From Thaumasiovibrio sp043421945 (GTDB taxonomy: Bacteria; Pseudomonadota; Gammaproteobacteria; Enterobacterales; Vibrionaceae), in NCBI GenBank assembly GCA_043421945.1, contig JBHOGO010000108.1:1-12539 (forward strand): a stretch of 12,539 bases of DNA, in the 5' to 3' direction. The translations under genes and the position numbers were made by a program. Within the stretch, counting starts at the first letter, position 1, and every line of letters begins with the position of its first letter. This document shows positions 7,133 to 12,539 of this stretch, piece after piece. The notes beneath the pieces were generated by a model. The model did no database searches, was not told the DNA's origin, and saw only the letters and a list, made by a program, of their open reading frames with translations.

Positions 7133-8840
7133 GAGTAGTCAGGCAGCAACTAATCCTCAAGCGAATCCCACAACTTCAGATACAGCAGTCATGTTGAGCA
7201 GCGAGCACACTGATGCACTACATGACTGGCATGTAGAAACAGATGGTAACAATCTATTGCAAGTGGAACCGTTACTCAGCAGTCATGGGCAAGGTCTCAA
7301 GCTTGATTATGAAATGTTGTCAGTACGAAACCCTGGTTGGGTGAGTATTTACACGCGCTTTGAGCAACCACTTGATCTGTCCCGCCCCTTGGTTATGGAT
7401 CTGAAAGCGGATTCCGCCAGCACATTAGAGATAAAATTCATCGATAGCGATGGTAGCGTATTCATTAAATGGCTACCTCTTGATCAGCAGTATCAAGAAT
7501 GGACTAACCTAGTGATATACGAAGATAGCTTATTGTATGGGTGGGGTGGTAAAGATGACAAATTAGACAATATTGCCATGATTGAACTGGCAATCTCTGG
7601 GCGACATGATTCAGGGACCGTTATGCTATCTCAACTACATATTGGAAGTGATAACCTTACAGCTACCTTCCCTTCCGCTGGGCCTCAACTCGACCCAAAT
7701 CGCCATCTTGAAGGCGTAGGCTTTGAACAACGACGCGCTGAAAAAATGCGCCCAAAAGACCCTCTTGTACTTGAATATTTAAAGCAAGTTCAAGATGAAT
7801 ACTCTCAAGAACAACAATTACTCGTCTCACAAGAAGGCCTAGGTAATGAGTTTCATACCTTCAATAATGCCTTGGCAGCGATGGCCTTTATTGTTGAGGG
7901 GGAGCAAGAAAGAGCCGAACGCATCTTAGACTTTTTTGCTGAAGCCACTGACAAAGATAACACTGACCCAAGACGACAAAACTTCTTTTTAAACGGTGAA
8001 GCCCGTGGTTTTTATCAATCCGTGAATATTCGCGAGCATGATGGCGTTGAGCCATACACTACCGCTCAGTCTGATCGTTGGATGGGAGATATGAGCTGGT
8101 TATTAATGGCCTACCTACACCATCAAAAAGTGTATGGTTCGGACAAATATGATGAAATCACAGGTCTTTTAAAAACGCTGCTAATCAGCTGGTATATTGA
8201 TGATGAAAGCTCTGGCGGTGGCTATATTCAACATGGCTGGCGAAGAGGGGATGCGAAGCTTCATGAAGATAGTGGTCACCCTGAAGGTAACATTGATGCT
8301 TATGCGGTCATGAAATTGCTCGGAGAAGATGAGTATGCAGAGAACATCAAGCGCTGGCTAGATGAAGCGATTAAAGGAAACAATCAGCCGTTAGATCTCT
8401 ATACCTGGCGCGTATTAGCCTATGGCCAAAGTTCAGCAAATCTACTGGATATCCCTGAACATGACTTAAGGTACCGAAAAACATTGATCCATGAAGGCAA
8501 AAAAGTCAGCGGCTTTTATCATGGCGCAGACTCTGATGCTACAAACATTTGGCTTGATGGTACGGGGCATACAGCGTGTGCTTATCTAATGTATGGTGAT
8601 AAACAACGTGGTTACTTTTATGCCAACCAGTTGGATAAACTGATGATTGACCGCGATATTAACGGCGTCCACACTCGTGGAATACCTTATACCGTAAATA
8701 AAGATAATGGCTATGACTGGGTTGAACCTGATCGAGGGTTTACGTCTGTAGCTGCATGGTATCTATTTGCAAAAAATGGCTTCAACCCTATGACGTTAGA
8801 AACCGTTGATATTGAGTTCGAAGATTCATCGTCGAAGTAA
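7053..8840 (+). CDS. Exported protein with beta-sandwich and alpha/alpha-toroid domains, putative glycan-active enzyme
   Basis: A 595-aa protein of uncertain function. Residues 1-31 form a signal peptide (basic start, LFFISLFVA core, cleavage near SQA). Residues about 45-200 read as a beta-sandwich like carbohydrate-binding or CIA30 modules (VMDLKAD, LEIKFIDSDG, MLSQLHIG). Residues about 235-580 are helix-rich with repeated aromatic/acidic motifs: SDRWMGDMSWLLMAY (340-354), PEGNIDAYAVMKLLG (410-424), NIWLDGTGHTACAYL (498-512). These recall the (alpha/alpha)6 barrels of N-acylglucosamine epimerase-like and glycoside hydrolase proteins, where E-x-N-I-D-x-Y and W-x-(E/D)-G-T occur. The assignment is from memory and unverified; a polysaccharide substrate is inferred. 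The start is GTG, chosen because GAGGAA (7039-7044) is 8 bases upstream; the next ATG (7062) is too far from it. It appears monocistronic, with a dyad upstream. Confidence 0.75.
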   Translation: MNRMVNTRINAKWPSRLFFISLFVATTSSQAATNPQANPTTSDTAVMLSSEHTDALHDWHVETDGNNLLQVEPLLSSHGQGLKLDYEMLSVRNPGWVSIYTRFEQPLDLSRPLVMDLKADSASTLEIKFIDSDGSVFIKWLPLDQQYQEWTNLVIYEDSLLYGWGGKDDKLDNIAMIELAISGRHDSGTVMLSQLHIGSDNLTATFPSAGPQLDPNRHLEGVGFEQRRAEKMRPKDPLVLEYLKQVQDEYSQEQQLLVSQEGLGNEFHTFNNALAAMAFIVEGEQERAERILDFFAEATDKDNTDPRRQNFFLNGEARGFYQSVNIREHDGVEPYTTAQSDRWMGDMSWLLMAYLHHQKVYGSDKYDEITGLLKTLLISWYIDDESSGGGYIQHGWRRGDAKLHEDSGHPEGNIDAYAVMKLLGEDEYAENIKRWLDEAIKGNNQPLDLYTWRVLAYGQSSANLLDIPEHDLRYRKTLIHEGKKVSGFYHGADSDATNIWLDGTGHTACAYLMYGDKQRGYFYANQLDKLMIDRDINGVHTRGIPYTVNKDNGYDWVEPDRGFTSVAAWYLFAKNGFNPMTLETVDIEFEDSSSK

Positions 8841-8938
8841 ATTCAAGGTAAACAAATCCATTCTTAACTATTAGAACTTGCCCTTGCTATGGCATTGCGT
8901 TGTACATATGCCGACCCATAAAAGGGCACGAAGAATGT

Positions 8939-8976
8939 TACCTGTGGTTAATCGCTATTGACCACAGGTATAGCGA
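8939..8976 (+). promoter_or_regulatory. Two mutually exclusive hairpins
   Basis: TACCTGTGGT (8939-8948) pairs perfectly with ACCACAGGTA (8961-8970), leaving a 12-base loop. Part of that loop, TCGCTAT (8952-8958), is exactly complementary to ATAGCGA (8970-8976), directly after the first stem. Both helices cannot form fully together. The element may be a terminator for the upstream gene, an operator, or an RNA switch; it lacks a U tract. Confidence 0.45.
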
Positions 8977-9056
8977 CTACTTTCTAATGCCTCACTTCAC
9001 ATCTTCTCGTGGTATCTCTTCGAAAAGCCAACCTAATTCCACCCAAATGACGACTT

Positions 9057-9085
9057 TTGCTGAGCATAAACTAAGATCATATACG
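9057..9085 (+). promoter_or_regulatory. Candidate sigma70 promoter of the lectin-like gene
   Basis: TTGCTG (9057-9062) and TATACG (9080-9085) are separated by 17 bases and lie about 76 bases upstream of the ATG at 9162. The match to consensus is partial (3/6 and 4/6), so this is only a plausible site. Confidence 0.3.
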
Positions 9086-9161
9086 CACACCACCATACTC
9101 AATGCGACCGCGGTGAAACTTTCGTGCCAACAAAATGCTTTACGACAAGGATGAGAAAAAT

Positions 9162-9722
9162 ATGAAACGACAGACCATGAGCAAGCTAATCGTAGCTTCT
9201 ACCTTTATTTTGGCTCCTTCATTCCTCTTTGCGGCAGAGCCAAATGTACCAACAGAACCACCCTATATTGTCCTAAGTGACAATTTAGATGAACCAAACG
9301 GCTACGGGTTTTGTATTGACACATATGGACCTGGCCAATCCGAATTAATGCAGACCCATACTTGTAAACCGAAAGCGCCTGAAGGCTCTCCTCGAAACTA
9401 CTCTGGGCATGATGTTCGGTTTGAGTACGATCCAAAAACAAACAAGATTGAATCTTATGCGTTTGAGGGACTGTGTATGCAAGGTCTCTTAGCAGAGGGG
9501 AAAACTGAGCTGGCGTTACTCGATTGTAGTGATGCAAAACACCAAGGGTTTATTTATCAAGAGCAAGATCAAACCATTAGACTGAAAGCCGATATGACCT
9601 ATTGCTTAGCTGTCACTTCAGAAACACAACTAGCAGGACCATGGGTAAAACGGCCTCTTGAATTGGCTCAGTGTGACGAAGCCGAAGCAATGTTAATGAA
9701 GTGGACTGTTGTCCCTATGTAA
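9162..9722 (+). CDS. Exported six-cysteine protein, probable ricin-type beta-trefoil lectin
   Basis: A 186-aa protein with signal peptide MSKLIVASTFILAPSFLFA after a short basic start, so it is periplasmic or secreted. The mature part has six cysteines at 51, 68, 105, 122, 148 and 171. These fall into three pairs spaced 17, 17 and 23, each opening with a (F/L/Y)C-hydrophobic motif and closing with a short acidic or basic run. This is the pattern of the three subdomains of a ricin B-type trefoil with one disulfide each. The classical QxW motif survives only as a lone tryptophan (KW at 180-181), so sugar binding is not assured. The start was set at 9162 because AAGGATGAG (9147-9155) precedes it; the ATG at 9135 would add nine polar residues before the signal peptide. 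A strong terminator follows. It stands alone between two exported genes; the partner or ligand is unknown. Confidence 0.72.
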   Translation: MKRQTMSKLIVASTFILAPSFLFAAEPNVPTEPPYIVLSDNLDEPNGYGFCIDTYGPGQSELMQTHTCKPKAPEGSPRNYSGHDVRFEYDPKTNKIESYAFEGLCMQGLLAEGKTELALLDCSDAKHQGFIYQEQDQTIRLKADMTYCLAVTSETQLAGPWVKRPLELAQCDEAEAMLMKWTVVPM

Positions 9723-9737
9723 AAAATACATTTAAGT

Positions 9738-9778
9738 AAAACATTGCTGAGTGCCACGTTATACTCGGCAATGTTTTT
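9738..9778 (+). terminator. Intrinsic terminator after the lectin-like gene
   Basis: AAAACATTGCTGAGT (9738-9752) pairs with ACTCGGCAATGTTTT (9763-9777) over 15 bp with a single G-U pair. The loop is 10 bases and the tail is TTTTT. It begins 15 bases after the stop codon. The A-rich left arm means it could also work on the other strand. Confidence 0.88.
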
Positions 9779-9833
9779 CATTAAAAGCAATATTAATTAA
9801 ACTTAGAAAAGGCGAGCATCAATACAACCTACA

Positions 9834-9875
9834 CCTCTTGCCTCTTGCCTCTTGCCTCTTGCCTCTTGCCTCTGG
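9834..9875. repeat. Heptanucleotide tandem array (CCTCTTG)
   Basis: Five perfect head-to-tail copies of CCTCTTG (9834-9868) are followed by one altered copy, CCTCTGG (9869-9875). On the minus strand the unit is CAAGAGG. Such a perfect short array can change length by replication slippage. It is intergenic, about 330 bases upstream of the phosphoesterase gene, and has no evident effect on a promoter. Confidence 0.9.
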
Positions 9876-10118
9876 AATATGTTCTCGCTAGATAAATTCA
9901 CATAAATACAAATATAAAGAATACACCAGAGTAGTATGGCTAGTATTTTCCCGCTATGGCTTGATATATCTATAACATGCTTCAATAACTAACAAGCAGT
10001 ACAGCACGCCAACTTATTAACCTCCACTCAACTATTATTTCCAGTATGAATAGTGGTGAACGTTAATCTAACGTACGACATTAAATCTAATAGCATAATA
10101 AACCCTCCCTAATGCCAG

Positions 10119-10174
10119 TTGTCATAATAAGTCATTATTTCCGTCATGTTTTTGTCACCTTAAACTTCTAACTT
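10119..10174 (+). promoter_or_regulatory. Tandem Pho boxes with -10, predicted PhoB-dependent promoter
   Basis: Heptamers TTGTCAT (10119), AAGTCAT (10129), CCGTCAT (10141) and TTGTCAC (10152) repeat at steps of 10, 12 and 11 bases. The last two form a PhoB box with the canonical 11-base period; 12 of 14 bases fit CTGTCAT-N4-CTGTCAC. A -10-like TAACTT (10169-10174) lies exactly 10 bases after the box, the same geometry as in E. coli phoA. The start codon is 30 bases further on. PhoB binding is predicted, not shown. Confidence 0.7.
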
Positions 10175-10204
10175 ACCGGCAGTTTTTTTATAAGGTCCCA
10201 ATAG

Positions 10205-12352
10205 ATGAAGTTCTCCAAAGTATCACTCTTAGTTGCAGGCGTCATGACGCTTGCTGGTTGTAATAGCTCAAGTTCAGATAACCCTGGAGATATCGGTCCT
10301 GAAACATTAGAAGGGCTTAAAGTTGCCTTCATGCCTGACATCCACTTCCATGATGTTTATGGTGTTTTTGAAGATGGTTCATTTGATGGTTTGCCAAATA
10401 GCATCTCTGGTAAGAATGCAACTATTCGTACCATGCAAGCACAAATGAATTCGACTCGTTTATTTAACGAAAACTATTTCGCTATCATTGCTGCACTCGA
10501 TGATGTAGTCGCTCGCGGAATTAAATACGTAGCACTGCCAGGTGATTTTAGTGATGATGGCCAGCCGATTCATATGCGCGGCTTGGTTAGCATCTTTGAT
10601 CAATATCGTGAACAGCATGGCCTTGAGTTCTTTGCTGCGCCAGGTAACCACGATCCGGCTCGCCCTTTCACTATCGATGCCGGTAAAGGTGGTCCCACTA
10701 GTGGTGGTGACGGTGGTTTCCTCGGTGAAGGCGGTGAAGAAATCCGTATTTTCTCGACAGGACATAAAGTTTGTACTGACGAAAATGCTGATAACAGTGA
10801 AATGACAACCATTTGTACCGATGAAATCGTTGAGTGGGGCTACTCTGAGATTATGGATATCTTAGGTCATCACGGCTTCTTCCCTCAGCCTGAGTATATT
10901 TACTACGAAACCCCATTTAGCTCAGACGAAGCTCGTGTGAACTACTCGTTTGAGTTAGCGCAAGAAGAAGCAGCCTTTAAGAAGCGTCACTTTGAAATTT
11001 GTCACCAAGGTACTGGCGGTGACTACAAAGAAGACCATTACACCGATTGTTCTTGGATTCCTGATTCTACTTACCTCGTTGAGCCTGTAGAAGGTCTATG
11101 GCTAATGGCAATCGACGCCAACGTGTATAAACCAAAAGAAGGCAGGGGTGACAATTCAACCGACGGCGACGATTTCGATGGTAGTTCTAATGCGGGTTAC
11201 AACATGATGTTGACGCACAAAGAACATGTTATCGAGTGGATCGAAGATACTGTAAAAGCGGCCAAAGAGCAGAATAAGGTTCTATTCTCGTTCAGCCACT
11301 TCCCAATGACTGACTTCTACAACCAAGCTTCTGAAGAGATTGAAGATATCTTCGGTTCTAATGAATTACGCCGTGAGCCTGAAGATGATACCAGTAAAGC
11401 GCTGGCTCAAACGGGGCTAAGCATTCATGTGGGTGGCCACATGCACTTCAACGATACTGGTATGAAACAGTATGAGATTGATGGTGAAACATACACCCTC
11501 TTTAATATCCAGGCGCCTTCACTCGCTGGTTATATCCCTGCGTATAAGATCTTAGAAATTAAAGCAAATAACCAAGTAGAAGTTGAAACTGCTATCATTG
11601 AAGATGTGCCACGTTTTGACGAACTGTTCGAGCACTATGCTGAAGAGCAAGCACACCTACAAGCGATCGACAAAGAAGATCGCTGGGATGCAGATATTCT
11701 AACGGCTGAAAATTACTACGAGTTAACTGACTGGCATATTCGTGAACTAACTCGCTTACGTTTCCTTCCAAGAGACTGGCCAGAAGACATCAAAACCATG
11801 ATATTTAATATGGATGGTGATCAAATGCTAACCTTGTCTCAGCTTGAAACAGACATCACTGTTTGTCAGCTACGTTATGCATTGAGCAAAGTATCGGATG
11901 TAGAGCCATGTAGCGAAGCAACAAGTGAAGACGAGACTCTTAAGCAGTTTTTGCTGGACTGGGCTACCGCTAAGGTTAAAGCGCGTGAGCTAGCACGTAG
12001 TGAAGGTCTAACGCTAGCACACTTCGCTTTGTGGAGTGGCCAAGATCTGGCAGAAGACTTTTATCGTCTACGCAATGCTGATGAACTGGCTTTCCGTGAT
12101 ATCGACTCAGATCGCCTCGTTCAATACAAGCTATTGAGTGAAACACTGTCTGAGATTGAAATTGAAGTATCAATTGAAAGCGCAGACGCTGGCGATACTA
12201 CCGTGGGCGATGTGTTCAAAACACGCTTTGGTACCCTGTTCTACATTATTGACCGCTTCGCGACAGGCCAAGCTTCAGACAACTTCTTAATCGACGTTGA
12301 ACATGGCGAACTGTACGACCTGAAAACGGTTTATGACCGCGATAGCCTATAA
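10205..12352 (+). CDS. Lipoprotein calcineurin-like metallophosphoesterase
   Basis: A 715-aa surface or periplasmic phosphoesterase. The N-terminus is a lipoprotein signal with lipobox LAGC, Cys19, followed by Asn and a serine-rich linker; no Asp at +2 favours the outer membrane. All metallophosphoesterase (PF00149) metal motifs are present in order: DIH (45-47), GDFSDDG (113-119), GNHD (147-150), SHFP (364-367) and GGHMH (410-414). Between the third and fourth lies a large insert with a glycine-rich run (about 159-178) and cysteines at 190, 204, 266 and 282 that could form disulfides. The helical C-terminal region (about 465-715) has an EF-hand-like loop NMDGDQML (535-542) and two further cysteines (554, 569); it is not recognised. 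The protein is strongly acidic. AAGG (10192-10195) precedes the ATG. The Pho boxes upstream suggest a role in freeing phosphate from extracellular phosphoesters; the substrate is unknown. Confidence 0.88.
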   Translation: MKFSKVSLLVAGVMTLAGCNSSSSDNPGDIGPETLEGLKVAFMPDIHFHDVYGVFEDGSFDGLPNSISGKNATIRTMQAQMNSTRLFNENYFAIIAALDDVVARGIKYVALPGDFSDDGQPIHMRGLVSIFDQYREQHGLEFFAAPGNHDPARPFTIDAGKGGPTSGGDGGFLGEGGEEIRIFSTGHKVCTDENADNSEMTTICTDEIVEWGYSEIMDILGHHGFFPQPEYIYYETPFSSDEARVNYSFELAQEEAAFKKRHFEICHQGTGGDYKEDHYTDCSWIPDSTYLVEPVEGLWLMAIDANVYKPKEGRGDNSTDGDDFDGSSNAGYNMMLTHKEHVIEWIEDTVKAAKEQNKVLFSFSHFPMTDFYNQASEEIEDIFGSNELRREPEDDTSKALAQTGLSIHVGGHMHFNDTGMKQYEIDGETYTLFNIQAPSLAGYIPAYKILEIKANNQVEVETAIIEDVPRFDELFEHYAEEQAHLQAIDKEDRWDADILTAENYYELTDWHIRELTRLRFLPRDWPEDIKTMIFNMDGDQMLTLSQLETDITVCQLRYALSKVSDVEPCSEATSEDETLKQFLLDWATAKVKARELARSEGLTLAHFALWSGQDLAEDFYRLRNADELAFRDIDSDRLVQYKLLSETLSEIEIEVSIESADAGDTTVGDVFKTRFGTLFYIIDRFATGQASDNFLIDVEHGELYDLKTVYDRDSL

Positions 12353-12501
12353 ATAGCGTGCTTAACGCTCATACTTTTTGAGCCATATTAAGCCTTAAAC
12401 ATTCGCGAGATGACATTGCCCTTCAATGGGCAATTCAATACCCCAAAAGGTCGCCCATTCGGCGTAATGCTTGTCAGTTAAGCTGACTTATCGCTTCCGA
12501 G
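12353..12501 (+). other. Structured 3' region after the phosphoesterase
   Basis: About 150 bases between the stop codon and the terminator contain several small hairpins: AGCGT/ACGCT (12355-12359, 12365-12369), ATTGCCC/GGGCAAT (12415-12421, 12428-12434) and GTCAG/CTGAC nearby (about 12474-12488). No gene is seen. It may be a long 3' UTR or a small RNA. Confidence 0.35.
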
Positions 12502-12535
12502 AAGGCCTAACCGCATAGCGGTTAGGCCTTTTTTT
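12502..12535 (+). terminator. Strong intrinsic terminator
   Basis: AAGGCCTAACCGC (12502-12514) pairs perfectly with GCGGTTAGGCCTT (12518-12530) over 13 bp around an ATA loop, and the T run continues to 12535. It terminates plus-strand transcription 150 bases after the phosphoesterase stop codon. Confidence 0.93.
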
Positions 12536-12539
12536 CACC

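Larger units (their letters stand above)
8841..9161. other. Intergenic region before the lectin-like gene
   Basis: A 321-base gap. An open frame of 84 codons from TTG at 8900 lacks a ribosome binding site and protein-like features, so it is not called. The region holds a strong inverted repeat with an alternative partner (8939-8976) and a candidate promoter, TTGCTG (9057-9062), 17 bases, TATACG (9080-9085), for the next gene. No U-rich terminator is seen directly after the 595-aa gene. Confidence 0.45.
9723..10204. other. Intergenic region before the phosphoesterase gene
   Basis: A 482-base gap without a credible gene. A 60-codon minus-strand frame (9803-9985) owes part of its length to the heptamer array, so it was not called. 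The region holds, in order, the terminator of the lectin-like gene, the heptamer array (9834-9875), about 240 bases of AT-rich DNA with nothing recognised, and the phosphate-box promoter of the next gene. Confidence 0.6.

Noticed and set aside
8939..8976. H-type pseudoknot
   Set aside because: The second helix would have to bridge a 10-bp stem with no linker, which is sterically implausible; alternative hairpins are the better reading.
8900..9154. 84-codon plus-strand open frame
   Set aside because: TTG start, no ribosome binding site, covers the competing hairpins, and its sequence does not look like a protein domain.
9803..9985. 60-codon minus-strand frame containing RQEARG repeats
   Set aside because: The repeat is a translation of the intergenic heptamer array, not a conserved protein.

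Overview
The window looks like a chromosomal segment of a marine gammaproteobacterium, most likely a Vibrio or close relative. This is inferred from the compact zwf-pgl-gnd operon and its protein sequences, the moderate GC content, the acidic exported proteins and the intergenic heptamer repeats. No rRNA, tRNA, complete insertion sequence, integron site or CRISPR array was seen.

Layout. Bases 1-344 hold at most the last 21 codons of a plus-strand gene, then non-coding DNA with a degenerate 7-base repeat and a nested inverted repeat. Two minus-strand genes follow: an exported class C beta-lactamase-fold serine hydrolase (345-1565) and an AraC-type regulator (1746-2675) whose C-terminus is short. 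Divergent from the regulator is the oxidative pentose phosphate operon: zwf (2931-4433) overlaps pgl (4430-5146) by ATGA, gnd (5172-6620) follows after 25 bases, and an intrinsic terminator closes the operon. These three enzymes convert glucose-6-phosphate to ribulose-5-phosphate and yield two NADPH.

The right half encodes envelope or secreted proteins, all on the plus strand and each separated by long intergenic DNA. They are a 595-aa exported protein with a predicted beta-sandwich and an alpha/alpha-toroid domain (7053-8840), a 186-aa exported six-cysteine protein that looks like a ricin-type beta-trefoil (9162-9722), and a 715-aa lipoprotein metallophosphoesterase (10205-12352). The last ends in a region closed by a very strong intrinsic terminator.

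The most informative regulatory signal is upstream of the phosphoesterase: four GTCAT/GTCAC heptamers at about 11-base spacing, with a -10-like hexamer placed exactly as in E. coli phoA. This predicts PhoB control, so the lipoprotein is probably a phosphate-starvation surface enzyme. The 595-aa gene is preceded by a near-perfect 28-bp dyad that resembles an operator, and farther upstream by AAACGTTT palindromes like LacI-family sites. The lectin-like gene is preceded by two mutually exclusive hairpins. Nothing here is clearly a new defence or mobile system. The best candidates for undescribed biology are the poorly characterised exported proteins and their regulatory DNA.
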